64,000 bases of DNA from contig CAJMQS010000009.1 in the NCBI GenBank assembly GCA_905215645.1, positions 1 through 64,000 on the forward strand. The letters run 5' to 3'. The stretch comes from an uncultured bacterium (GTDB lineage Bacteria; Bacillota; Negativicutes; Acidaminococcales; Acidaminococcaceae). Of the stretch, positions 24,561-31,979 are shown piece after piece; position 1 is the stretch's first letter, and each line of letters starts with the position of its first letter. The position numbers and the translations under genes are program-made. The notes beneath the pieces were generated by a model. It was not told where the DNA came from. It made no database searches and saw nothing but the letters and a program-made list of their open reading frames with translations.

Positions 24561-26639
24561 TTACAGACTGCGCAGCAGGTGATAGGCCACGAAGGTGACC
24601 ACCCAGGCGGTGGCCAGCTGGAAGAACGCTTCAAAGAAGGTCCATTTCCAGCTGCCGCTTTCCTTGTGGATGGTAGCCAGGGCCGCGGCACAGGGCACAT
24701 ACAGCAGACAGAACACCATCAGGCACAGGGCATTGAGGCTGGTGAAGCCGATGGCTTCCAGGTCCCCGGCAAATTCCGCCATGCCGGCCCCGGAACTGGC
24801 GTTGGTGATGCCAAAGAGCACAGCACAGCTGGACACCACCACTTCCTTGGCGGAGATCCCGGCCAAAAGAGCCAGGCAAATCTGCCAGAAGCCCAGGCCA
24901 ATGGGCCGGAATACGGGCACCAGCACATGGCCCAATATGGCGCCGAAGCTTTCTCCCGCGTCGCTGGTATAGCCGCTGGGGCCGAAGTTCAGCAGGAACC
25001 AAATCAGGATGGTGGCCACGAAAATAGTGGTCCCGGCCTTTTCCAGGTAGCTCTTCACCTTTTCCCACATGTAGATGGCCACGGTATGGAGATCGGGCAT
25101 CTTATATTCCGGCAGCTCGATCAAGAGGTAATCTTCCGTCTGACGGTTCTGGGCTTTTTCAATGCCATGGAGCAGCAGGGCCACCAGAATGGCCACCACC
25201 AGACCGATCAAGTACATGGAATACGCCACCACCATGGCGTGGCTGCCGAAGAACATTTCCGAAAAAAGGATGTAGATGGTCAGCCGGGCGTTGCAGCTCA
25301 TGAACGGGGTGATCAGCATGACCTTGAACCGGTCCCGCTTGTGTTCCAGGGCCCGAGACGCCATGACAGCCGGCACCGTGCAGCCAAAGCCCAGGAGCAG
25401 GGGGATGAATGCCTTGCCGGAAAGACCCAGGCAGCTCATAATGTCTTCCATGACATAGGCCACCCGAGCCATGTACCCGGAATCTTCCAGGAAGCCCAAG
25501 GTCAGGAACAGGATCAGGATGTTGGGCAGGAAAGTGATGATGGTCCCAACGCCCCCCAGGACCCCGTCGATGATCAGGGATTTCAGCCCGTCACTGACAG
25601 CCCAGGCAGTGAGCAGCCCTTCCAAGCCGTCCCCGAACCAGCCGATGAAATCTTCCATATAGCCCTTCAGCACATCCCCTACCGTAAAGGTCAGGAAGAA
25701 CACCACCGCCATGATCATCAGGAACACCGGGATGCCCCAGACCCGGTCCGTAAGCACCTTGTCCAGCCGGTCGGTGATCTTGTCGCTTTCCTCCTTGTGG
25801 AGCAGCACTTCGTGAATGATTTCTTCGATAAAATCGTATTTTTCCCGGATGATCTGGGTCTCGTAATTCTTGTCCAGGATATCCGGCCGGTCCACCGGGT
25901 GCTTTTTCATCACTTCTTGGTCCTGTTCCAGCAGCTTGATGGCGTGCCACCGGGGATTGATGATATCCGGGTATTTCACTTCCAGTTCCGCGATCAACTG
26001 ATCGATCCGGTCCTCAATGGGGTCGGAATAGACCATGGCGTACATTTTGTGGTCCAGCCGATGAGCCCCGATGGCTTTGTGGTCGTGGATCAGCGGGTCT
26101 GTGTGTTTGGCATCCCGATGATGGATGGCCGCATGGAGCAAAACATCCAGGCCCCGGCGCTTCCGGGCGGAAACAGGGATCACCGGGATCCCCAGCATTT
26201 CCGGCAGCCGGTGTAGGTCGATTTCCATCCCCCGTTTTTCCACGATATCCATCATATTGAGGGCCATGACCACAGGTTTCCCCAGTTCCAGCAGCTGGAG
26301 TGTCAGATACAGGCTCCGTTCCAGGGCGGAAGCATCCACTACGTTGATGATCACATCCACTTCATCGCTGAGGATGAAGTCCCGGGATACGATTTCTTCC
26401 ATGGTATAGGAAGTAAGGCTGTAGGTGCCGGGCAGGTCCACCAGGTGGATGTTCATATTGTGGCGCCGGATGGCCCCTTCCACCTTTTCCACCGTGACCC
26501 CGGGCCAGTTGGCCACCTTCAGGTTGGCCCCGGTAAAAGCATTGAACAGAGTGGTCTTTCCGCAGTTGGGGTTGCCGATGAAGCCGATGGTGAGATTCTG
26601 GGCATCGTGGAGATGCTTTTCAGGCTGCTGTTCAGTCAT
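24561..26639 (-). CDS. feoB: ferrous iron transport protein B
   Basis: This encodes 692 residues, typical of FeoB. The N-terminal GTPase domain has GFIGNPNCGKTTLFNAFTG (G1), DLPGTYSLTSYT (G3) and LNMMD (G4), then a helical linker, then the membrane part with two gate regions (LGFLEDSGYMARVAY and ALLAGISAKEVVVSS). It imports Fe(II) across the inner membrane. The start overlaps feoA by eight bases. A terminator follows. Confidence 0.97.
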   Translation of the reverse strand: MTEQQPEKHLHDAQNLTIGFIGNPNCGKTTLFNAFTGANLKVANWPGVTVEKVEGAIRRHNMNIHLVDLPGTYSLTSYTMEEIVSRDFILSDEVDVIINVVDASALERSLYLTLQLLELGKPVVMALNMMDIVEKRGMEIDLHRLPEMLGIPVIPVSARKRRGLDVLLHAAIHHRDAKHTDPLIHDHKAIGAHRLDHKMYAMVYSDPIEDRIDQLIAELEVKYPDIINPRWHAIKLLEQDQEVMKKHPVDRPDILDKNYETQIIREKYDFIEEIIHEVLLHKEESDKITDRLDKVLTDRVWGIPVFLMIMAVVFFLTFTVGDVLKGYMEDFIGWFGDGLEGLLTAWAVSDGLKSLIIDGVLGGVGTIITFLPNILILFLTLGFLEDSGYMARVAYVMEDIMSCLGLSGKAFIPLLLGFGCTVPAVMASRALEHKRDRFKVMLITPFMSCNARLTIYILFSEMFFGSHAMVVAYSMYLIGLVVAILVALLLHGIEKAQNRQTEDYLLIELPEYKMPDLHTVAIYMWEKVKSYLEKAGTTIFVATILIWFLLNFGPSGYTSDAGESFGAILGHVLVPVFRPIGLGFWQICLALLAGISAKEVVVSSCAVLFGITNASSGAGMAEFAGDLEAIGFTSLNALCLMVFCLLYVPCAAALATIHKESGSWKWTFFEAFFQLATAWVVTFVAYHLLRSL

Positions 26640-26868
26640 GGTCCACCTCCACCTTATCCACCGTGATGTTCCGGGTCATGTTATAGCCCAGGGCGAACCG
26701 AGTGCCCCGGAGCAGGATCACCATGATGCCCTTCCCCTTCCTGGTGATGCAATGGATCCGGGTCCCCAGGGTCATCCCCAGAGCTTGGAGCCGCCGCTCG
26801 ATCTGGAACGGCAGGTCGATTTTCGTAACGACTGCAGACTCTCCCGTCTGCAAATCCTTTAAAAGCAT
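26632..26868 (-). CDS. feoA: ferrous iron transport protein A
   Basis: This encodes 78 residues with an SH3-like fold. It begins MLLKDLQTGESAVVTKID and carries the RRLQALGMTLGTRI core and ITVDKVEV end of FeoA, the small partner that helps FeoB. It is first in the operon. The 90-base leader contains a nested inverted repeat with a terminator-like hairpin (26900-26947), and the promoter overlaps a palindrome, so iron control is likely. Confidence 0.93.
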   Translation of the reverse strand: MLLKDLQTGESAVVTKIDLPFQIERRLQALGMTLGTRIHCITRKGKGIMVILLRGTRFALGYNMTRNITVDKVEVDHD

Positions 26869-26899
26869 AGGTACAGTATCCCCCCGTAAGTAAATTCAA

Positions 26900-26947
26900 G
26901 CGTAAAGAAAAAGGCCGCATCTGACGCAGCCAAAGTTCCATTTACGC
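26900..26947 (-). promoter_or_regulatory. nested inverted repeat with terminator-like hairpin in the feoA leader
   Basis: GCGTAAA (26900-26906) pairs with TTTACGC (26941-26947) and encloses a GGCCGC/GCAGCC hairpin (26913-26918 with 26926-26931, loop of seven). Read on the minus strand the inner hairpin is followed by TTTTTC, so it resembles a terminator between promoter and gene. It could work as an attenuator or as an RNA switch; neither is shown. Confidence 0.5.
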
Positions 26948-26962
26948 AAAACTAACCGCAAA

Positions 26963-26995
26963 TGTAATTATAATCAATTACAGGGGGATTGTCCA
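26963..26995 (-). promoter_or_regulatory. feoAB promoter overlapped by a palindrome
   Basis: On the minus strand TGGACA (26990-26995) and TATAAT (26967-26972) are 17 bases apart. A 7-bp inverted repeat, TGTAATT...AATTACA (26963-26982, spacer 6), covers the -10. This is a good place for an iron-responsive repressor (Fur- or DtxR-like). Neither consensus is matched exactly. Confidence 0.6.
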
Positions 26996-27051
26996 CTGGG
27001 GAGCTGCCTCCGGGCAGCTCCAGTCAACGGTCAGCTGTCAACGGTCAAAAA

Positions 27052-27073
27052 GGCCGCCGAATTTTCGGCGGTC
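27052..27073 (-). terminator. terminator of the Rpn-like gene
   Basis: CCGCCGA and TCGGCGG form a 7-bp stem around ATTT. On the minus strand it is followed by CCTTTTTGACC. It lies ten bases beyond the stop at 27083. Another perfect hairpin (GGAGCTGCC/GGCAGCTCC, 27000-27021) follows. Confidence 0.8.
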
Positions 27074-27082
27074 TTCTTCATA

Positions 27083-27952
27083 TTAAAGCAATCCATGCAG
27101 TTTTCCCAGTTTTTGGATTTGTTCCAAAGAATAATGGGTGATCCGGGAAATGGTTTCCATCGGGATTTTCTCTTTCAGCATGCCAAGGACGTTGGCTTCC
27201 CGTTCTTGCTGCATACCTTGCTGCATACCTTGTTGTATACCTTGCTGCATTCCTTGTTCCATTCCTTCTTTTCTGCCTTCTTCTGCGGCTTCTCTCTGGC
27301 GTCTTCTGATTTCGTCACTTAAAATCATATATTCTCGCCTCACTTTATCCATGCTTTTCACAAGATGGACTTCCTGATCCAAGCTTTCCACGAATTTCCC
27401 CTTTGCCGCTTTTCCTCCCACGTAACGGAGGAAAGCTGCAATGTCAGGATCGGCTGCATTTTCGCTGCCTTTACTGTTCAGGAAAACCCTGGTTTCCTCG
27501 TCCTTTAATTTTACCCTGTTATCCTCCTGACAGCAATGGGTAAATGTGTAAATCGGCAGATTTCGATGGAACGGATCGAAAGTGCAGATGAAGATTACAT
27601 AAGATGGATTCAGTTCTTCGTACGGCTTGCCTTTGTCCAACAGTTCCCCATCGATCAGGCTCTGGTAGAAACGGCTGCGTTTGGCCAGGTCGTTCTTGGG
27701 GGAATTGGAGCACTGCATCTCGATATCGTAGACTCGTCCTTCATCATCTTCTACATAAACGTCCAGACGGACGCTTTTCCCATCCAAGCGGAGGTCGATG
27801 GTCTTTTCGAAATCCTGATAGCGGAGAGAACGGACTTTGATGCCCAAGATTTTTTCGATGAGATGGGTGCAAAGCCGTTCATTGCGCATGACATGTTGGA
27901 AGAGAAAGTTGTCCCGGATAGTGAGTTCGTCAAAAGTCTTGATTTTTTCCAT
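27083..27952 (-). CDS. Rpn-family recombination-promoting nuclease / PD-(D/E)XK transposase-like protein
   Basis: This encodes 289 residues. The PF12784-type nuclease core is visible: FDELTIRDNFLFQHVM, then VRLDVYVEDDEGRVYDIEMQ, in which D...E-x-Q supplies the PD-(D/E)XK catalytic residues, then RSRFYQSLIDGELL. Family members cut DNA and promote RecA-independent transfer of DNA between chromosomes. Residues about 235-255 carry GMEQGMQQGIQQGMQQGMQQ, a five-fold tandem that can change length by slippage. It has no partner gene and a terminator of its own. Confidence 0.85.
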   Translation of the reverse strand: MEKIKTFDELTIRDNFLFQHVMRNERLCTHLIEKILGIKVRSLRYQDFEKTIDLRLDGKSVRLDVYVEDDEGRVYDIEMQCSNSPKNDLAKRSRFYQSLIDGELLDKGKPYEELNPSYVIFICTFDPFHRNLPIYTFTHCCQEDNRVKLKDEETRVFLNSKGSENAADPDIAAFLRYVGGKAAKGKFVESLDQEVHLVKSMDKVRREYMILSDEIRRRQREAAEEGRKEGMEQGMQQGIQQGMQQGMQQEREANVLGMLKEKIPMETISRITHYSLEQIQKLGKLHGLL

Positions 27953-28071
27953 TGATCTGCCTCCTTATAGAATGGGTATATAGTGAACCTATTCTACGGG
28001 AAACAGAAAATCCCTCCCTATTTTGAAATAGACCGTCATTAAGTGGAAAAAAACCGTCATGAATGGCAAAA

Positions 28072-28158
28072 GAAGTCAGACGTCAGCACTGATTCCCGCC
28101 GAACAAAAGCTGACGTCTGGCTTCTGAAAGGCCTTTGGGGCCGGGGCTGATGTCTTTT
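28072..28158. repeat. palindromic repeat copy 1 behind the DAPG-hydrolase-like gene
   Basis: AGACGTCAGC and GCTGACGTCT (10-bp inverted repeat) flank a 22-base loop, followed by a GGCC-rich segment and CTGATGTCTTTTTT that abuts the stop codon of the minus-strand gene at 28159. Related copies: 29636-29775, 30486-30602, 37487-37550. Confidence 0.65.
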
Positions 28159-28959
28159 TTAGAAATTCTCCTTGTTCTCCCTATAAACTTCCGGCAGGAT
28201 GGCAGCCAGGTTGGTGAACTCCTTGATATTGTGGACAAAAAGGCCCTGGGCCACTTCCAGCGGTACCGAAGCCCCTTCCGGCAGGGCTTTGACGATTTCT
28301 CCCTGGTGCAGGGCGTACCCGATCCAGAACCGGGAACAAAACAGGACGCCATCCTTATACGGAAACCATTTATGGGTCATAGCCGCTGCACAATCCCCTG
28401 CTCCAATGGCGCAAACCAGGGACTGACAGGCTGCAGTCCCCAGCAGGGATTCATCATATCCGAAATCCCTGGGCCGCTTGAACTGCAAATGCAGGAAAGA
28501 CGGTCCGAACCCGATATCCTCCATAATGTAATGATCCACATCCCAAGTCTTTTGGGAAACAGGGATGGAAGGGTCGCAAACGTATGCCGCATTGTTGGCA
28601 CGGGCAAAATAATGGTCCTCCGGGTCCCAGATCTTGTAACGGAGGTCAGAGCCTACGCTGTGCCAGGGGAACCACCAGTCCAGCATCTCGCCGGTCACTC
28701 CAGGCATATAGGTTGCATTGCAGACAAACCCTGTCCCGTCAGCAGCCACGCCATAGCCCACCTGACAGAATGCCTTGTCCGTCCCCTGGAGGAAACGGTT
28801 CTTTTCCGCAAAAGGAATGGCAGGGACCGGAGAAGGTTTCTCAATCAGTGCCATTTTCTCAGCCGGCACCTCCGCCATTTTCCGCTGGAACAGCGGATAA
28901 TAGGAAAGGGTTTTCTCTTCCTTGCTGACGCCTACTTTTTTCCCAGTATACAATGTCAT
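28159..28959 (-). CDS. DAPG hydrolase (PhlG) family protein
   Basis: This encodes 266 residues. The start is ATG 28959 (the frame runs on for 23 more codons, but the next segment is the operator). The protein resembles PhlG, a zinc enzyme that cuts the C-C bond of 2,4-diacetylphloroglucinol. Visible pieces: MALIEKPSPVPAIPF, GYGVAADGTGFVCNATYMPG, MLDWWFPWHSVGSDLRYKIW (conserved acid-binding/metal region), PEDHYFARAN, DIGFGPSFLHLQFKRP and AMTHKWFPYKDGVLF. In a gut anaerobe the substrate is more likely a plant-derived or endogenous acyl-phloroglucinol-like ketone; this is inference. It is read divergently from a TetR gene, with a palindrome between. Confidence 0.75.
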   Translation of the reverse strand: MTLYTGKKVGVSKEEKTLSYYPLFQRKMAEVPAEKMALIEKPSPVPAIPFAEKNRFLQGTDKAFCQVGYGVAADGTGFVCNATYMPGVTGEMLDWWFPWHSVGSDLRYKIWDPEDHYFARANNAAYVCDPSIPVSQKTWDVDHYIMEDIGFGPSFLHLQFKRPRDFGYDESLLGTAACQSLVCAIGAGDCAAAMTHKWFPYKDGVLFCSRFWIGYALHQGEIVKALPEGASVPLEVAQGLFVHNIKEFTNLAAILPEVYRENKENF

Positions 28960-28993
28960 AAAAAGACCGCCTTTCTTGTTCTGTTTGCTGACT

Positions 28994-29013
28994 TGTGATA
29001 CGATTGTATCACA
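28994..29013. promoter_or_regulatory. TetR-type operator between the divergent genes
   Basis: TGTGATAC (28994-29001) and GTATCACA (29006-29013) form a perfect 8-bp inverted repeat around GATT. It lies in the short space between the DAPG-hydrolase-like gene and the TetR gene, where one repressor could control both. Confidence 0.7.
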
Positions 29014-29066
29014 GTAAACAGGCTCCAACTACCCACTCCTGGGATATAGAACAGAAAGGCGTAAAA

Positions 29067-29621
29067 ATGTATCATATTGCAAATGATCCCCGGGCCAGGA
29101 AAAGCGCTGAACTGATTGCCCATAGCGTCCTGGCTCTTTCCAAGAACAAATCGGCCAACCAGCTTTCCATTGCGGCCATCCAGCGGGTATCCTCGGTCAG
29201 CCGCAGCACTTTTTACCGTCTCTTCGATACCCCGGTAGATGTGCTGCTTTGGCAGGTGGACAAGCTCTTTGATGATTTTGTCAGAGACCTGCCCCTCCAG
29301 GGAACCCGGAAATCCATCCTCTTTTCCTTTTTTCAAACCATTATGGAACATGCTGAATTGTTTGCCGCACTGGAAAAATGCAGCCGCCTGGATGCTCTGG
29401 CCCAGAATCATCGGCGGTATTTCAAAGATATGGGCTCCTTCATCGGCATTCCTTCCGAACAGGAAGCAGCAGGTCAAGAATACCTCATTGACATCATGAG
29501 TTACCTGCTGCCGGTTGCCATTTCCACCTGGATCCATCGGGGACAAAAAGATACTCCCGAAGAAGTCTATCACTACTTTTGGCAAAGTATCCGCACCATC
29601 GCCAGCCTGGATGCATTGTAA
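29067..29621 (+). CDS. TetR/AcrR family transcriptional regulator
   Basis: This encodes 184 residues from ATG 29067 (AAAGGCG upstream). The N-terminal helix-turn-helix is visible (NQLSIAAIQRVSSVSRSTFYRLF: 'SVSRSTFYRLF' is the recognition helix), followed by an all-helical ligand domain. It is divergent from the DAPG-hydrolase-like gene and sits beside a perfect palindrome at 28994-29013. The likely role is repression of that gene and itself, relieved by a phenolic or ketone ligand. The ligand is unknown. Confidence 0.85.
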   Translation: MYHIANDPRARKSAELIAHSVLALSKNKSANQLSIAAIQRVSSVSRSTFYRLFDTPVDVLLWQVDKLFDDFVRDLPLQGTRKSILFSFFQTIMEHAELFAALEKCSRLDALAQNHRRYFKDMGSFIGIPSEQEAAGQEYLIDIMSYLLPVAISTWIHRGQKDTPEEVYHYFWQSIRTIASLDAL

Positions 29622-29635
29622 GCCGGAGGGGAAAA

Positions 29636-29775
29636 AGACGTCAGAAACGGCCCTGCGAGCCTTGAGATGTCAGACATCAGCTTTTTTCTGACTAAGCAGA
29701 AAGACCGATCTGCTCATCGCCAACCAGCTGACGTCTGACATCTGATAGGCCCGGATGAGCCAGTCTGACTTCTTT
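29636..29775. repeat. palindromic repeat copy 2 behind the HEPN gene
   Basis: AGATGTCAGACATCAGCT (29665-29682) and AGCTGACGTCTGACATCT (29726-29743) form an 18-bp inverted repeat with one mismatch. The element ends in CTGACTTCTTT next to the stop of the minus-strand gene at 29776. Confidence 0.7.
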
Positions 29776-30171
29776 CTATTCCATCCTCTGATCCAGCTCT
29801 TCCAGCAAACTGTAATACTCTTCCTTGACCAACCGGTAAATTTCCCTTGCCGTGGATTCGTTATAGGTATGGGCGGTCAGGTTCCGTTTCTGCTGCATGT
29901 CCAGCCATTTTTCCGCATCCGTAATCAGATGCAGTTTCCAGGCTTCCCGGATGGCACTCCGGGGACTGGCCGCTTCTATCCCTTCATAGTCCAGGATGGC
30001 TTTCAGAAGTTTCTCGGATAAATCAAAAGTCAGCCGGAAACGGTGGAAAAGGGCGTCACAGACAATGCCATCTTCGTCAAGAGGCATTGAAAGGGCAGCC
30101 TGCATACAGGTCAGACTTTGGTGAAAGGCTGTTTTTAGCGGTTCCAGTCTGTTGTTATCCAAATCTTTCAC
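29776..30171 (-). CDS. HEPN (HI0074-type) nucleotidyltransferase-partner protein, partner apparently lost
   Basis: This encodes 131 residues (GTG start with GAGG upstream). All-helical, it matches the HI0074/HepT-like substrate-binding subunit of minimal nucleotidyltransferases: FRLTFDLSEKLLKAILDYEG, SPRSAIREAWKLHLI, then RNLTAHTYNE, where R-x4-H is the HEPN RNase signature. In MntA-HepT modules the nucleotidyltransferase lies next to it and silences it. Upstream only a short frame ending IIKTLR (stop overlapping the GTG start) survives before a dispersed repeat begins. This suggests an orphaned toxin half. The assignment as active RNase is not proven. Confidence 0.75.
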   Translation of the reverse strand: MKDLDNNRLEPLKTAFHQSLTCMQAALSMPLDEDGIVCDALFHRFRLTFDLSEKLLKAILDYEGIEAASPRSAIREAWKLHLITDAEKWLDMQQKRNLTAHTYNESTAREIYRLVKEEYYSLLEELDQRME

Positions 30172-30203
30172 CTCAATGTCTTGATTATGGTTGTGAGCCC
30201 TCC

Positions 30204-30400
30204 GGGCGGCCGGGACGGGCTTCCTTGCGGGGAGCCCCTACGCCGTTGGGGTCCGGGTGCATCGAATCAAAGACTGGACGATATTTTCGTAGGTTTCGAC
30301 GTAAGCGGGTGACCGATGAAAACTGTTCCCCCGCATCCCACCGAACCTCCGACCCTGACGCTGTAGGGGCGGTGCCGCAGGCCCGCCCGTCCCTGGCCTG
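30204..30400. repeat. dispersed ~190-bp repeat, copy A
   Basis: This starts GGGCGGCCGGGACGG and ends in GCCGCAGGCCCGCCCGTCCC plus TGGCCT. A second copy with the same order of conserved blocks lies at 37283-37460, and a fragment at 3098-3123. It replaces the space where the HEPN partner gene would be expected. No gene or terminal target-site duplication is clear. Confidence 0.65.
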
Positions 30401-30485
30401 CGAGAGTGATGATCAAACGCCGCCAAAGGCTGCTAACCCACCACCAGCCTTACGGCTGTTTCCCCCTTGCAAAGGACGGATATAA

Positions 30486-30602
30486 AAAGTCAGATGTCAG
30501 CTTGACCGGTGGAAAGACAAATCGGTCCTGCTGCTAAGCCGTACAAAGCTAACGTCTGACGTCTCAAGGCTCCTTTGGGGCCGGGTCTGACTTCTTTTTC
30601 CT
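30486..30602. repeat. palindromic repeat copy 3 behind hsdS
   Basis: AGTCAGATGTCAGCTT and AAGCTAACGTCTGACGTCT are imperfect arms of the palindrome seen at 28072 and 29636, followed by CTCCTTTGGGGCC and CTGACTTCTTTTTCC. It ends seven bases before the hsdS stop, downstream of the gene. Confidence 0.65.
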
Positions 30603-30608
30603 AGTTCC

Positions 30609-31979
30609 TTACAGGCACTCTTTCAGCAGTTCCAGGGCGCTGGGGTCATGGGGATCCCCGGTCCCCAGTTCCCCCCGGAAAGCCCGTGCCAAAATGGCTT
30701 TCTTCAACAGGTCGATCTGGGCAAGGGCGGATTGGACTATTTTTTTACTTTTCTGTTCAGCCGAAAGTTCTTTATTAATTTTCTCTATAATCCAGATTTG
30801 AATATTTTCTGGAAAAATAGGAATTTTAAAATCCATCAACGATTGGAAATTGATACTTTCAACAGTCGTACCACTTTTCATACAATGATTTAAAATACTT
30901 TTTTCTCTTGCTTTGCAAGCCCACATGATATATTCCGGAAGAATTCCTTTTTTTGGTGTCAATGCCTTCAAATCCTGATTGACAGTATACGGCTTTTGAA
31001 CCATTGAAATTGGAAGCGTATGCCGTAAAATTCCACTGCGCATAACAAACAGAACTGCCGGCTTATCACTGTAAACAGCACTGGAGTTGTCAATTCCCAT
31101 TTTATTTACGGAAATTTGGCTTTCATTGATTACATCAAATTTCATATCTTTCGATGTAATCCACATAATATTACCATTTTCCCAATACTCTGGATGGGAT
31201 TTGCTTGGGGTTCCACCTCCATGCCATGATCCGCACTGTCTTAATGGGATTTCTTCTCCCTCTTCACTCTTCCCTCTGCACTCTGCACTGTCCTTTTTCC
31301 CCCACCCCCCGCTGAACGCTTCATGGAGGATGGCAGCCCGGCGGGCTTCGGTTCCTTCCAGCACCTGCTGGAGCTTGTCCCGTGCCTCATCCAGCCAGGC
31401 AAACAGGCTCTGGATCTTATCCACGATCCGCTGCTGTTCTAGGAGAGGAGGGAGAGGGAAAAGGATTTTTTCTGCCTTTGATTTAGATAATTCCAAGAAT
31501 GTAGTCCCACTAGCATATTCTTTTAAGAGTTCTGTACTACCTTTTAAATACCAGTAGAGGTAATCTGGCAAAAAGAAGAGTGTTGGGAGAAAGCTCTTAA
31601 ATCCTTGATTTGTTGCTATTTTATTAGCTGCAATTGCAACATATCCAATAGGGGCTCTTGAAGATAAAAGGACGGTTTTGGCCGGCATAAGTATGGCGGA
31701 AGATTTTTCCAATCCCAGTTGTGTTATATTTTTTGCTCCACGCCGTATATACTTTCCTTTATACCCCGATAAATCAGCCGGACAAATCCATGGAATATCT
31801 CCATTTTCATAATATTCTTTAACAGAAGTTTTTGGTGTCCCACCGCCAACTACCTGGGTAAGATTCCCCACTCTCGTCCACACCCACCCCCTGGGCAGTT
31901 CATAGGGCCATTCTTCCTGGGGGACCAGGGCCCGGGCCAGTTTTTCTTCCGGGCTCTGGGCAGTTTTCTTCCCGGCCAT
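30609..31979 (-). CDS. hsdS: type I restriction-modification specificity subunit
   Basis: This encodes 456 residues. I start at ATG 31979, whose A is the last base of the hsdM stop (TGATG), seven bases after GGAGAGG. It has two target-recognition domains of the Bcg/Eco type: YELPRGWVWTRVGNLTQVVG (start of TRD1) and EIPLRQCGSWHGGGTPSKSH (start of TRD2), each with a GGTP motif, and each followed by a helical spacer. The first contains LPPLLEQQRIVDKIQSLFAW and the second LSAEQKSKKIVQSALAQIDL. It gives the HsdMR complex its DNA sequence. The TRDs are AT-rich and the spacer GC-rich, as expected from shuffling. The linker LHEAFSGGWGKKDS is coded by G-tracts (G6TG5). Confidence 0.92.
   Translation of the reverse strand: MAGKKTAQSPEEKLARALVPQEEWPYELPRGWVWTRVGNLTQVVGGGTPKTSVKEYYENGDIPWICPADLSGYKGKYIRRGAKNITQLGLEKSSAILMPAKTVLLSSRAPIGYVAIAANKIATNQGFKSFLPTLFFLPDYLYWYLKGSTELLKEYASGTTFLELSKSKAEKILFPLPPLLEQQRIVDKIQSLFAWLDEARDKLQQVLEGTEARRAAILHEAFSGGWGKKDSAECRGKSEEGEEIPLRQCGSWHGGGTPSKSHPEYWENGNIMWITSKDMKFDVINESQISVNKMGIDNSSAVYSDKPAVLFVMRSGILRHTLPISMVQKPYTVNQDLKALTPKKGILPEYIMWACKAREKSILNHCMKSGTTVESINFQSLMDFKIPIFPENIQIWIIEKINKELSAEQKSKKIVQSALAQIDLLKKAILARAFRGELGTGDPHDPSALELLKECL

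Noticed and set aside
24531..26216. A 561-codon plus-strand open frame opposite feoB
   Set aside because: Its sequence is His/Gln/Pro-rich with no motif, while feoB is complete on the other strand.
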